Part shown: piece by piece, positions 41,254-49,776 of the stretch | Position numbering within the stretch: the stretch's first letter is position 1 | How the letters are laid out: each line of letters opens with the position of its first letter | From: Salinilacustrithrix sp034522155 | Lineage (GTDB): Bacteria > Actinomycetota > Acidimicrobiia > Acidimicrobiales > Salinilacustritrichaceae | Direction: 5' to 3' | NCBI GenBank assembly: GCA_034522155.1 | Contig: JAXHLP010000010.1 | Location: 81,635-145,634, forward strand | DNA length: 64,000 nucleotides | Translations under genes and position numbers: made by a program | The notes under the pieces: generated by a model | The model's database searches: none | Told to the model about the DNA's origin: nothing | What the model saw: only the letters and a program-made list of their open reading frames with translations

Positions 41254-42047
41254 GACAGACGGCGCCCGTACTCCCGGGCCGCGTCCTGTCCCTCGGGCTC
41301 GCGGAGGGACCACTGGAGCAGATCGGGGTCGGCCCACCCCGCGACCATGGCCGGCGTCGTTCGTCCGATCGCCGCGGTCATCGCCCGGGTCATCGCGAGC
41401 GGACCTGCGGGCATCGACACCAACTCCTCGACACACGCCGCGACCGCGGCGCCGAGATCGTCGGCGGCGACCACGCGTTGGGCGTAGCCCGAGCGCAGCA
41501 GCTCATCGGCCTCGACGGCCCGGCCGGTCATGACCCAGTCACGGGTGAGTGGCAGGCCGACCTCGCGCACCAGCAGCGGGATGCCCGCCCACGTGAGCGG
41601 GATGCCGATGGCGAGCTCGGGGATGCGCAGCACCGTGTCGTCGGCGGCGACCCGGAGGTCGCAGGCCGCGCCCAGCAGGGCTGCGCCGCCGATCACGTGT
41701 CCGTGGAGCCGCGCAACCGTGACCTGGGGCACGCGACCGAACTGATCGAGCAGCCGCTGCCAGGCGCCGGTCAGGTGCCGGCGGGTGGCCCAGTCAGGCG
41801 AGCCGTGATCGGAGGAGAGGTGGGGGTACGCACCGCCGGTGAGGTCGGCACCCGCGGAGAACGCCCGGCCGGCTCCCTCGACCACGATGACCCGCACCGT
41901 CGGGTCGTCCTCGACATCGGCGAGGGCCGATGCGAGCCCGGCGCGGATCGAGTCGTCGAGGGCGTTGAGCTTGTCGGGCCGCTCGAGCCGCAGGGTGAGG
42001 ACGGCGCCGTCGCGACGGACCGTGACCGTGGATTTCGCAGGGGCCAT
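41250..42047 (-). CDS. enoyl-CoA hydratase/isomerase family protein
   Basis: A 265-residue crotonase-fold protein. VRVIVVEGAGRAFSAGADLT and HGHVIGGAALLGAACDLRVA give the two oxyanion-hole strands; VLRIPELAIGIPLTWAGIPL and GLPLTRDWVMTGRAVEADE follow as usual. The Glu pair of true hydratases is not clear (ELAIGIPL has one Glu), so it may be an isomerase or other crotonase. ATG 42047. It is divergent from the HTTM operon by 51 bp. Confidence 0.9.
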   Translation of the reverse strand: MAPAKSTVTVRRDGAVLTLRLERPDKLNALDDSIRAGLASALADVEDDPTVRVIVVEGAGRAFSAGADLTGGAYPHLSSDHGSPDWATRRHLTGAWQRLLDQFGRVPQVTVARLHGHVIGGAALLGAACDLRVAADDTVLRIPELAIGIPLTWAGIPLLVREVGLPLTRDWVMTGRAVEADELLRSGYAQRVVAADDLGAAVAACVEELVSMPAGPLAMTRAMTAAIGRTTPAMVAGWADPDLLQWSLREPEGQDAAREYGRRLS

Positions 42048-42098
42048 CGGGGAACCCTGCCACGGCCGTCCCGGCCCGGTCGTGCGACACTGCCGCGT

Positions 42099-42566
42099 GT
42101 GGAGCCCGTCCGCATCGAGCGATCGCCTCGGCGAGCCCGCACCGTCCGGGTCGTCTTCGTGCTCGTCGTCCTGGCCCAGGCCGCGTTGATCGCCCGCAGC
42201 TACTGGGACCCGCACAACTTCTTCGGCTTCCAACCGTTCAACGAGTCGTCCACCTGGGAGGCCGACATCGTCCGGGTCACCGCCGAGGGCGAACGCATCC
42301 CGATCGATGCACCCTGGCCTGGCGGCTACGAGTGGAACGACCTGGTCGGCTGGGGCGTGCTCGAGGACCCAGGGCAGCGCAAGCACGCCTACTCCGGGTT
42401 GGACGTGCCGGTCGACTTCCTCGGCGAGGCGCTCGACTGGGTGGCCGACAACACGCCGCGCGACACCGAGACCCGCTACCTCGAGGCCGAGGTGACCGGG
42501 TTCCGCAACACGCGCGGCCCCGAGGAGCGCACCCTGCGCAGCGAGGAACGGGAGGAGGCCCGGTGA
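42099..42566 (+). CDS. single-helix membrane protein of the HTTM operon
   Basis: A 155-residue protein with an N-terminal helix (VRVVFVLVVLAQAALIARSY) and a polar domain of about 120 residues outside or inside the membrane, rich in Trp and acidic residues (WDPHNFFGFQPFNESSTWEA). The GTG 42099 start fits; its stop overlaps the start of the HTTM gene (GTGA). I do not recognise the domain. Similar small proteins are often encoded beside HTTM proteins, so it may be a partner. Confidence 0.7.
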   Translation: MEPVRIERSPRRARTVRVVFVLVVLAQAALIARSYWDPHNFFGFQPFNESSTWEADIVRVTAEGERIPIDAPWPGGYEWNDLVGWGVLEDPGQRKHAYSGLDVPVDFLGEALDWVADNTPRDTETRYLEAEVTGFRNTRGPEERTLRSEEREEAR

Positions 42567-43654
42567 CCGCGCCGCGCACGGCGTCGATCGCCCCATGGAC
42601 CTTCGACGACGTGTTCGACCGCCCCGGCTCGATCCGGGCCATGGCCATCCTGCGGCTGGTGCTCGGCCCGGCCGTGCTCCTGCACCTGTGGCCGTTCCTC
42701 ACCGACGCGCTGGCCGGCGAGACCTTCCGCGACCACTTCTGGGAGCCGTGGTTCCCGTTCCTGCCCACCCCGCCGGGCTGGGTGCAACTCGGGTTCGTCT
42801 GGGTGGGCGCCGCCGCCGCCATCGGCATGGGGCTGGGATGGCGCACGCGCTGGACGGCCTGGCTGACCACGGCCTGCGTCGCCGGCAACCTGTTGCTGTC
42901 CCAGACCCACTTCCGACACAACCGGGCGTTCCTGGTGATCCTGTTGCTGACCGTGGCCCTCAGCGACTCCGGCCGGGTCCTGTCGCTGGACGCCCGGCGT
43001 CGACGGCGTCACGGCCGTCGGACCCCGTCGGACTTCACCACGATCTGGCCGATGTGGCTGCTCCGGGTCCTGGCTTCGATGGTGTACCTCGCCTCCGGGG
43101 TGTCGAAGCTGGTCGACCCCGACTGGTTCGGCGGCCTCGTCCTCTGGGATCGCGCCGTACGTCACGCCCACCTCGTGTCGACCCGGGTGCCCGAGCCGAT
43201 CGCGGGCTGGGTGGTCGACATCGTCACCATCCGCTGGGTCCACACCCTCACCTCCCCGGTCGCGGTGGCGATGGAGCTGTTCATCGGCGTCGGGCTGTGG
43301 CTCCGACGCACCCGCATCGCCGCGGTGTGGACCGCGCTCGTGTTCCACCTGTCCATCCAGATCGCCGCGTCGGTCGAGGTGTTCAGCGTGGTCGCGATCG
43401 CCGCGCTCGTGATCTGGGCGACGCCGGCGACGCGTGACCGTTCCCTCACCGTCGACGCCACGACGAAGACGGCGCGGTGGATCCGGCGGCTCGACTGGCT
43501 CGGCCGGTTCGAGGTCCATTCCGTCCCGGGAGCGACGCTGTCGATGGTCGACCGCGACGGTTCGACCCACTCGGGGCGCGAAGCTCTCTGGATGGTCTGC
43601 AGCCGCCTCCCGCTGACATTCCCGGTCGCGGCGCCGCGGCAGTGGTTCCGGTGA
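42563..43654 (+). CDS. HTTM-domain membrane protein (vitamin K-dependent carboxylase-like)
   Basis: A 363-residue protein. The HTTM (horizontally transferred transmembrane) domain is marked by RPGSIRAMAILRLVLGPAVL, LGLGWRTRWTAWLTTACVAG, the helix LLLSQTHFRHNRAFLVILLL, and MWLLRVLASMVYLASGVSKL with DWFGGLVLWDR, about eight helices in all. The family is related to gamma-glutamyl carboxylase; most bacterial members have unknown function. Overlaps in both directions put it in a translationally coupled operon with a toroid-fold protein. Starts with GTG. Confidence 0.82.
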   Translation: MTAPRTASIAPWTFDDVFDRPGSIRAMAILRLVLGPAVLLHLWPFLTDALAGETFRDHFWEPWFPFLPTPPGWVQLGFVWVGAAAAIGMGLGWRTRWTAWLTTACVAGNLLLSQTHFRHNRAFLVILLLTVALSDSGRVLSLDARRRRRHGRRTPSDFTTIWPMWLLRVLASMVYLASGVSKLVDPDWFGGLVLWDRAVRHAHLVSTRVPEPIAGWVVDIVTIRWVHTLTSPVAVAMELFIGVGLWLRRTRIAAVWTALVFHLSIQIAASVEVFSVVAIAALVIWATPATRDRSLTVDATTKTARWIRRLDWLGRFEVHSVPGATLSMVDRDGSTHSGREALWMVCSRLPLTFPVAAPRQWFR

Positions 43655-44799
43655 GCGCGCCCCGGCGCCTCCGAGGCGCGCTGTTGACCTGGGCCGTCGG
43701 CCTCGGCGTGCTGCGGCTCACCTTCTGGGCACCCGAGGTGTGCCCCACGCTGACCTCGACTGCCGCCCGGGCCACGGCGGTCGACGCCGGCGAGTGGATC
43801 CAGACCAACCAGGAGACCGACGGCCGCTATCTCTACGGCTGGGACCGCGACGATGCCGAAGTCGACACCGGGTACAACCTCGTGCGTCACGCCGGCGTGA
43901 CGATGAGCCTCTACCAGCTCGCCGAAGCGGGCGAGATCCAGTTCCTCGAGCCCGCCGACCGGGGCCTGGACTGGATGCTCGGCCGACTCGAACCGGCGGG
44001 CGACGGCGTCGCCTTCGCCGACGGATCGCGGGCCAAGCTCGGGGCGAGCGCATTGCTCGTCGTGTCCCTCGCCCACCGTCGCCTCGTCACCGACGACACC
44101 GGCCACGACGAGACCATGCTGGAGCTCGGGCACTTCCTGCAGGGCCAGCAGCGCGCCAACGGCGCGATGCTCAACTTCTACGACCTCGACGCCGATGCCC
44201 GGGTGCCGGAGGAGACCTCGGTGTACTCGACCGGCGAGGCCCTGTGGGCCATCGCCCTGCTCGACGAGGCCTTCCCCGACGAGGGCTTCGAGCCGTCGGC
44301 CTGGACCACGCTCGACTACATCACCACCGAACGGGACGCGGCGGAGGGCTACTGGCCCGAGCCCTGGCCCGACCAGTGGGCGGCATACTCGCTCGCGGAG
44401 ATGGCCGAGTGGGGCCTCGAGGACCACCACGTCGAGTACGCCCGCGAGATGCTCCATCGGTACGCCTCCTTCGTCCGCTTCGACGCCCAGCGGGGGACGA
44501 CCTACGGCGACCTCACCCACGGTCCCGAGCCGCGCGGGTCGGGCTTCGGGACCTGGATCGAGGGCCTCGCCGAGCTGCGCGAGCTGACGACGGTCGACCA
44601 GCGGATGAACGACCTCACCGACGGCGCCGACGAGACCCTGGCCTGCGGCGCCGCCCGCCTCGCCGAGAGCCAGACCCCCGCCGGCGCCGACGTCCCACCA
44701 CAGGTGGCCGGCGCGTGGTTCTACGACGGCCAGACCCGCATGGACGACCAGCAACACGCCGCGTCGGGCATGCTCGGCGCCGAGCCGGTCCTGCCGTGA
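43651..44799 (+). CDS. alpha/alpha-toroid protein, possibly membrane-anchored
   Basis: A 382-residue protein. An N-terminal hydrophobic segment (LTWAVGLGVLRLTFWAPEV) is followed by helix-hairpin repeats of an alpha/alpha toroid (GYNLVRHAGVTMSLYQLAEA, GLDWMLGRLEPAG, SALLVVSLAHRRLV, GEALWAIALLDEAFPDEGFE, AAYSLAEMAEWGLEDHHVEY). This fold is shared by terpene cyclases, prenyltransferases and several glycan-active enzymes. No DxDD motif is seen; acidic DTGYN and ETSVYSTGEAL could line an active site. Start GTG 43651 overlaps the HTTM stop (GTGA). Function unknown. Confidence 0.65.
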   Translation: MSAPRRLRGALLTWAVGLGVLRLTFWAPEVCPTLTSTAARATAVDAGEWIQTNQETDGRYLYGWDRDDAEVDTGYNLVRHAGVTMSLYQLAEAGEIQFLEPADRGLDWMLGRLEPAGDGVAFADGSRAKLGASALLVVSLAHRRLVTDDTGHDETMLELGHFLQGQQRANGAMLNFYDLDADARVPEETSVYSTGEALWAIALLDEAFPDEGFEPSAWTTLDYITTERDAAEGYWPEPWPDQWAAYSLAEMAEWGLEDHHVEYAREMLHRYASFVRFDAQRGTTYGDLTHGPEPRGSGFGTWIEGLAELRELTTVDQRMNDLTDGADETLACGAARLAESQTPAGADVPPQVAGAWFYDGQTRMDDQQHAASGMLGAEPVLP

Positions 44800-44863
44800 C
44801 CTCTAACGTGCCCGGCAGCGTGCTGATTCCCACCACCCGACCCCGCGAGGAGCCCGCCCGCCG

Positions 44864-45406
44864 GTGATCACCGCCATCGTCGCCTTCCTCGCCGCGTGCA
44901 ACCCCGCTGCGGCCCTCGTCGCCCTGGCCCACGACCGCCGGACCGACCGCCCCCTCCCCGTCGCGGCCGGCGCGATGGCCGCCTTCGCCGCGCTGGTGGT
45001 GGCCGCCGCCGCCTCCGATGCCATCCTCGACGTGCTCGAGCTCAACCTGGGGACGTTCCGCGTCGGCGCCGGCGCGGTGCTGGTCGTGTCGGGTCTGCGG
45101 TGGTTGGTGGCGGGCGCACCCCGCGACGCCGTCGAACCGGGTTCCGACCTGCGGCTCGCAGGCTTCGTCGCCTTCCCGACACTGCTCACCCCAGCGGCCG
45201 CGGTCCTCGCCGTGTCGGTCGGCGCCGACGAGGGGGTCCTCACCGTGATGGTGGCGGCCGCCGTGGCCATCGCGCTCGGCGGTCTCGGCGTCTACCTCCG
45301 GCGGTCGGTGCCGGTTGCGCTCGGCACCTCGATGGTGCGCCTCATCGGCGCCGGCACCGTCATCGTCGGCGCCGGCATGGTGGTCGACGGCCTCCAGACC
45401 CTCTGA
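44864..45406 (+). CDS. multi-helix membrane protein, LysE/MarC-like
   Basis: A 180-residue hydrophobic protein with about six helices: ITAIVAFLAACNPAAALVAL (the NP within the first helix is a MarC/LysE-type feature), AFAALVVAAAASDAILDVLE, GAGAVLVVSGLRWLVAGAP, FPTLLTPAAAVLAVSVGADE and others. This family may transport amino acids or small molecules; assignment is by pattern only. Starts GTG 44864, 64 bp after the toroid gene, so it may close the operon. It converges with gluQ. Confidence 0.65.
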   Translation: MITAIVAFLAACNPAAALVALAHDRRTDRPLPVAAGAMAAFAALVVAAAASDAILDVLELNLGTFRVGAGAVLVVSGLRWLVAGAPRDAVEPGSDLRLAGFVAFPTLLTPAAAVLAVSVGADEGVLTVMVAAAVAIALGGLGVYLRRSVPVALGTSMVRLIGAGTVIVGAGMVVDGLQTL

Positions 45407-45413
45407 CCCTGCT

Positions 45414-46334
45414 TCAGGACGAGGTCGGGAAGGTCCAGGGGTCGGTGGGGACGGCGTCGGGGTCGAAGCGTTCGAGCAACGTGGCCGCGTCGACCTCCTC
45501 GCCCGGGCCAGCGAGACCCAGCGATTCACCCATGGCGCCGAGGAAGCGGGCGGTGCTCCATCCGTCGGCCTCGAGGTCGGCGCGGGTGACCGAGCCGTGG
45601 CGCTTGGCGAGCCGCTCGCCGTCGGGGCCGAGCACGAGGGGCACGTGGGCGTAGACGGGGACGGCGAGGCCCAGGATGCCCGCCAACCATGCCTGCCGGG
45701 GCGTGCCGTCGAGGAGGTCGTCGCCTCGGACCACCTCGTCGATGCCCTGGGCGGCGTCATCGACCACGACCGCGAGGTTGTAGGCGGGCACGCCGTCGTT
45801 CCGTCGGACCACGAAGTCGTCGATCAGGCCGGTGTGGTCGCCGTGGAGACGGTCGTGGACGGTCACCTCAGCCACGTCGGCACGGACCCGCCACGCCGGG
45901 TCGCGGTCGGGCTTGGCCGCGTCCCGCTCGGCGCGGCCCTCCGCGTCGAGATCGCGGCAGGTGCCGGGGTAGGCCCCTTCGGGCAGGGGACCGTGGGCGG
46001 CGGAGGCGGCCCGGGCCACCTCCTTGCGCGAGCACCAGCACGGGTACAACAGACCGGCGTCGTCGAGCGCGGCGATCGCGGTCTCGTGCCGGGCCCGGAC
46101 CTCGGGGTCGGACTGGCGGATGATCGGCCCGTCGTGGTCCAGACCGAGGGCGGCGAGGTCGCCGAGTTGCTCGTCGATCAGGTGCTCACGGCTGGCCACG
46201 GGGTCGAGGTCCTCGACCCGCACCACGAACCGGCCCCCGTCGACCCGGGCGAACAGCCACGCCAGCAGCGCCGTGCGGAGATTGCCGATGTGGAGCGAGC
46301 CGGTGGGGCTGGGCGCGAAACGACCGTCGGCCAT
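45414..46334 (-). CDS. gluQ: glutamyl-Q tRNA(Asp) synthetase
   Basis: A 306-residue class I synthetase-like protein that stops after the catalytic domain. It starts MADGRFAPSPTGSLHIGNLR with the HIGH-type motif, has a zinc-type LLYPCWCSRKEVARAA and the KMSKS-equivalent ERLAKRHGSVT. The anticodon-binding domain of GluRS is missing, as in GluQ. It attaches glutamate to queuosine in tRNA-Asp. ATG 46334 is the natural start. Confidence 0.93.
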   Translation of the reverse strand: MADGRFAPSPTGSLHIGNLRTALLAWLFARVDGGRFVVRVEDLDPVASREHLIDEQLGDLAALGLDHDGPIIRQSDPEVRARHETAIAALDDAGLLYPCWCSRKEVARAASAAHGPLPEGAYPGTCRDLDAEGRAERDAAKPDRDPAWRVRADVAEVTVHDRLHGDHTGLIDDFVVRRNDGVPAYNLAVVVDDAAQGIDEVVRGDDLLDGTPRQAWLAGILGLAVPVYAHVPLVLGPDGERLAKRHGSVTRADLEADGWSTARFLGAMGESLGLAGPGEEVDAATLLERFDPDAVPTDPWTFPTSS

Positions 46335-46405
46335 GGCGCATGATCGCCGCGCCATGGCCGACGGCCTCGTCATCCGGCTCTGCGTCGTTCAGCCGGGAGG
46401 TGCGG

Positions 46406-47077
46406 TCAGGCGCAGGCCCAGGGACCCCAGCCCTGCTGGTTGTAGAGCCACTTGGCGAAGACGGTGTTCGCCTCGGCGCTGTAGCGGTTCGACCACGGCG
46501 TGCCGGTGACCGACGGCCAGGTGCCGGCGTGGACGTTGTTGATCTGGAACAGGCCGTGGTTGCCGCCACCCGGGCTCATGGCCGACGGGTTGAAGTTGGA
46601 CTCGCACTGCACCACGGCGAGGGCCTTCTGGGTGGCCGGGCCGAAGTGGCGGGCGATGATGTCCTCGACGGAGCCGGGCGCGTAGCTCGGTGCGGGAGCG
46701 GGCGCCGGGGCCGGCGCCGGGTCCATGTTCGGCACCGGGACGAAGTCGGGCTCGGTGTCCATGTTCGGCACCGGGACGAAGTCGGGCTCGGTGTCCATGT
46801 TCGGCACCGGGACGAAGTCGGGCTCGGCCGCGGCGGGTGGGGCCGATTCGCGGTCGGAGCGGTCGTCGACCGGCGGGAAGGCCACCCCGTCGTCGGCGGC
46901 GGCGGCGACGACGGAGTCGTCGGCGTCGGGTCCCTCGCCGGAGGTGGCGATGTGGTCCGGGGCCATGAGCCCACCGGCACGGACGGCACCGTCGGAGGCG
47001 CTCATCGTCGTGACCGCGAACGAGGCCATGAGGACGACGGCGAGCACAGCGAAGGCGGCAATGAGTCGGTTTCGCAT
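46406..47077 (-). CDS. secreted SLT/lysozyme-like protein with 12-residue repeats
   Basis: A 223-residue protein. A signal peptide (LIAAFAVLAVVLMASFAVTT), an acidic linker, three copies of EPDFVPVPNMDT, a PAPAPAP stretch and a C-terminal transglycosylase-like domain (about 133-223: VVQCESNFNPSAMSPGGGNH, GLFQINNVHAGTWPSVTGTP, NTVFAKWLYNQQGWGPWACA). The Glu of CESNFNP is the expected catalytic residue. It cuts or remodels peptidoglycan outside the cell, similar to resuscitation-type factors in layout. A CRP-like site lies about 250 bp upstream. Confidence 0.85.
   Translation of the reverse strand: MRNRLIAAFAVLAVVLMASFAVTTMSASDGAVRAGGLMAPDHIATSGEGPDADDSVVAAAADDGVAFPPVDDRSDRESAPPAAAEPDFVPVPNMDTEPDFVPVPNMDTEPDFVPVPNMDPAPAPAPAPAPSYAPGSVEDIIARHFGPATQKALAVVQCESNFNPSAMSPGGGNHGLFQINNVHAGTWPSVTGTPWSNRYSAEANTVFAKWLYNQQGWGPWACA
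46721..46828. repeat. three 36-bp tandem repeats inside the SLT gene
   Basis: GTCCATGTTCGGCACCGGGA begins at 46721, 46757 and 46793, period 36 bp, nearly perfect. Encodes EPDFVPVPNMDT/P three times. Copy number likely varies between strains. Confidence 0.88.
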
Positions 47078-47445
47078 CAGGAGTTCCTTTCACCGCAGAC
47101 GCGATCGGACGTCGCGTGTGGGTTCGGGGGGAAGGGGGACGGCAACGCGTCGGGGGGTCGGACGCAGGGCGTGGGACGCAGGCTCGATGAACCCGGTCCG
47201 CCCCGATCACGCGGTGGCGCCACCCCGTTCCGGGAGGAACCCGCACGCGACCGTTGCGGCTTTCATGTGGTGTGTATTGCAGATGCTGGTCGATTCGTAA
47301 ACGAAATGCAACATTGTTGGCTTGTGATCTTCGTCACGAACGCTCGCAGTAGTCGCACGAACCGCGAGGACGACCATGCGTGGGGGAAGGTCACGATCCG
47401 GGTGCGACGCCCTCGGACCCGACCTGTACGCTGGCCAGCCGCCAC
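47078..47445. other. 368-bp upstream region of the SLT gene
   Basis: No gene is visible. The part next to the SLT start is GC-rich. The distal part (47270-47345) is AT-richer than the surroundings and holds the palindrome TTCGTAAACGAA at 47294-47305 and the CRP-like site at 47323-47338. It was checked for a c-di-AMP riboswitch, common before such genes, and none was found. On the other side it ends at tRNA-Ser. Confidence 0.5.
47323..47338. promoter_or_regulatory. CRP/FNR-like palindrome
   Basis: TGTGATCTTCGTCACG, that is TGTGA-n6-TCAC, nearly the CRP consensus TGTGA-n6-TCACA. It lies 246 bp before the SLT start on the minus strand. In M. tuberculosis CRP controls rpfA, whose product is functionally comparable, which makes this plausible; the distance is long. 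Confidence 0.42.
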
Positions 47446-47537
47446 GGAGTGGTGACCGAGTCAGGCTGAAGGTGCTTCCCTGCTAAGGAAGTGAGGACGC
47501 AAGTTCTCCGTGGGTTCAAATCCCACCCACTCCGCCA
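47446..47537 (+). tRNA. tRNA-Ser(GCU)
   Basis: Acceptor arms GGAGTGG and CCACTCC, discriminator G and encoded CCA. Anticodon stem CTTCC/GGAAG with loop CTGCTAA, anticodon GCT at 47482-47484. A long variable arm and T-loop TTCAAAT support a class II serine tRNA. Confidence 0.95.
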
Positions 47538-47593
47538 TCGCTCACCGGGGTCGGCCGGCGGCTCGCCCGGCGGTCGGCCCGGGTGACGCACCT

Positions 47594-47682
47594 GGAGGGG
47601 TGCCAGAGCGGACGAATGGAGCGGTCTTGAAAACCGCCGGGCCCTTTGCGGGGTCCCGTGGGTTCGAATCCCACCCCCTCCG
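47594..47682 (+). tRNA. tRNA-Ser(UGA)
   Basis: Acceptor arms GGAGGGG and CCCCTCC, discriminator G, CCA not encoded (CGCAAA follows). Anticodon stem GCGGT/ACCGC with loop CTTGAAA, anticodon TGA at 47628-47630. Long variable arm, T-loop TTCGAAT. It lies 56 bp after tRNA-Ser(GCU) and marks the start of the frameshift-rich segment. Confidence 0.95.
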
Positions 47683-47917
47683 CAAAACACCAGGTCACGG
47701 TTATCGTTTCGGCCGCGGCTGACAGCTCGATGCATCGCCCCCGCGATGTCGATGGGCGGGACCAATCAGGTACCACTGGGGGCGGGCGATGGAGCTGGTC
47801 GTTGACGAGGCGTCGCCGCGGTGTCGTGGGTACCACGGTCCGAGAACCGTCGGACGGCCTGGCGAGCTTCATGAAGCCCATCTCGAGACATGGGCAATGC
47901 CGTGAAGTCGCTCCGGC

Positions 47918-48965
47918 CTAGCCATCCACCATGTTCATGGCCCTGGCGTGAAGGCGGACAGCGACCTGATGGAGCCGCTCGGCGATGCTGGCGTGCGGCG
48001 CGGGTCTGCGCGGGCTCGGGCTGTCGTACCTTCCAAGATGCTCGCCAACTTGAGGGCGGCCGAGACCTCGAACCAATCGAGTTCGTCGGGATCACGAGCG
48101 ACGTTGGCGTAATGGACGCGATGGCGTCCCGCGAGGGAAACCCGTCCACGGCCCCGGCCCCAGAGCTCCCCGGTCGGCGTCACCGTCGAGCGGGCTGGTC
48201 ACCAGCAACCAAGCCAGGTCGAGTCGGGGGTCGCCAACGGTGGCCAACTCCCAATCGACGAGGGCTCGGGTCTCGGAGCCGGTGTGCGAGAACATCACGT
48301 TGCCGAGATGGAAGTCGCCGTGGACCAAGCTGGCGGGCCAAGTGGCCGGTACTGACCGATCGAGCCATGCCGCGAGCGGATCGGCATGGTCCGCGCGGAG
48401 GCCGTCGTAGCCTGGAACGTCCTCGTGGGCTGCCAAGAGCGCTTGCCAACGTGCCGGCTGTTTGGCGAGGGCCGCATCGTCCCAGGTCCGGCCGGGAACT
48501 GTCCGCTCCGGATCTGCAGTCTGCAGTGTCGTCAGGAGGTCGACTGCGGCGAACGCTCGGTCTGCAAGGACCTGCTTCGACACGCTCGGATCAGGCTTCT
48601 CCATGGCGATGCCATCGATCTCCTCCATGACGAAGAAGGCGGTGTCGAGCACGACGGGGTCGGGCAGACGCCAACGGGCCTCGGATGGGGCACCTCGGTG
48701 TCATCGAGACCTGCAGGAGGAAGCCCTCCCTGGCCGTCCTCGCGTCAGCCCGATCGTTCCCTGGTTGGCGGTGTCGGCGAAGGACGACGTCCTCGCCGCC
48801 GACACTCAGCCGGAGCAGTTCATTCTGGGTACCCCCGGCGAGGGCACCGGCGACCTGGACATGCCCGTTCAAACCGTGTTCCTGCAGCCAGATGGACAGC
48901 CGTGTCCATTCAAGATCTGAGAACTGCGGTCCAGCAGGCTTCGGCCCTGCCGAGTCGGACGTCAT
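47918..48965 (-). pseudogene. phosphotransferase (APH-family), frameshifted
   Basis: Pieces in three frames add up to one APH-family kinase: LSIWLQEHGLNGHVQVAGAL with DVVLRRHRQPG at the N-terminus, VVLDTAFFVMEEIDGIAMEK and LVHGDFHLGNVMFSHTG plus ALVDWELATVGDPRLDLAWL (the catalytic HGDxxxxN and DWE motifs), then ELDWFEVSAALKLASILEGT, and a last helix IAERLHQVAVRLHARAMNMV. At least four frame changes are needed, near 48712, 48665, 48165 and 48000. This subgroup lies near acyl-CoA dehydrogenases in catabolic clusters. Motifs survive and no in-frame stops were introduced. Confidence 0.75.
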
Positions 48966-48995
48966 CGCATCGAGCACCATCGTGCCTTGGATAGG

Positions 48996-49015
48996 GGTAA
49001 GTCGCTAGCGTTACC
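48996..49015. promoter_or_regulatory. operator-like palindrome before the TetR gene
   Basis: GGTAAGTCGCTAGCGTTACC, with exact outer arms GGTAA/TTACC around CGCTAGCG. It lies between the divergent phosphotransferase gene and the TetR gene, 48 bp before the latter, a usual place for an autoregulatory TetR operator. Confidence 0.42.
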
Positions 49016-49063
49016 GGACAAGTCAGTTGACCCTTGGAGGTCGACCATGGACACGGTCCTGCG

Positions 49064-49696
49064 ATGACCAAGGACACCAGACTCGCTCTGCTCCGTTCGG
49101 CGGAGCAGCACTTCTTGCGCGGAATCGAGGTTCCGTCGTTCCGCGAGATCACGCGAGACGCTGATCAGAAGAACACGAGCGCCCTGCAGTATCACTTCAA
49201 GAATCGTGACGAACTTCTCAAGGCAGTACTCGCGCGCCACGACTCCGGGATCGATCTTCAGCGACATGCGCTGCTCGATCAGCAGGACCTTGATGGCGCG
49301 TCGGATCCCCGAGGTCTTGCCGCGGTGCTCGTCCTTCCGCTTGCGGCGAAACTCAGCGACCCGGATGGCGGACTCAACTATCTCCAGATCATGGGCGAAG
49401 TCGTTGCACGGCCGCTTCGCTTCAACTTCGCGATCGTGCCCAGCACACCAGCCGCGAGCATCGATCGATGGAGTGCCAAGGTCGAGTTGATCATTCCGCC
49501 CGAGACGGTCGGCCCCCCGCTGCACCGCCGTTTCGCGGCCATCAGCTTTGCGTACGCACAGCTTGCGAGGCTGGCGCGAGAGCGCCCCGCAGGCGACCAC
49601 AGGCTCTTCATCAGCCACCTTGTCGACGTGGTCCTCGCTGTCCTGTGTGCACCGCTCTCGGAGCAGACACAGTCGCTTCTTCGACCGTCCGACTAG
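49064..49696 (+). CDS. TetR/AcrR-family regulator
   Basis: A 210-residue regulator, one of only two full-length frames in this part of the window. The N-terminal helix-turn-helix reads RLALLRSAEQHFLRGIEVPS then FREITRDADQKNTSALQYHF and KNRDELLKAVLARHD. The C-terminal domain is helical with no known ligand. A GGAGG precedes another ATG at 49047, whose frame stops at the ATG used here (ATGA), so a frame change may exist at the very start. It converges with the catabolic operon's end and probably controls it. Confidence 0.85.
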   Translation: MTKDTRLALLRSAEQHFLRGIEVPSFREITRDADQKNTSALQYHFKNRDELLKAVLARHDSGIDLQRHALLDQQDLDGASDPRGLAAVLVLPLAAKLSDPDGGLNYLQIMGEVVARPLRFNFAIVPSTPAASIDRWSAKVELIIPPETVGPPLHRRFAAISFAYAQLARLARERPAGDHRLFISHLVDVVLAVLCAPLSEQTQSLLRPSD

Positions 49697-49776
49697 CGGG
49701 CCCGGCATCGACGCGTGGAGAGCATTCATGACGTCAGAAATCGGCGGAGTCCATGAGCCATACGATTCGAGGCGGG

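Noticed and set aside
47078..47280. c-di-AMP (ydaO-type) riboswitch before the SLT gene
   Set aside because: Such genes often have one, but the conserved GACAGCTAACC-type and GGGTGAA-type segments are not present.
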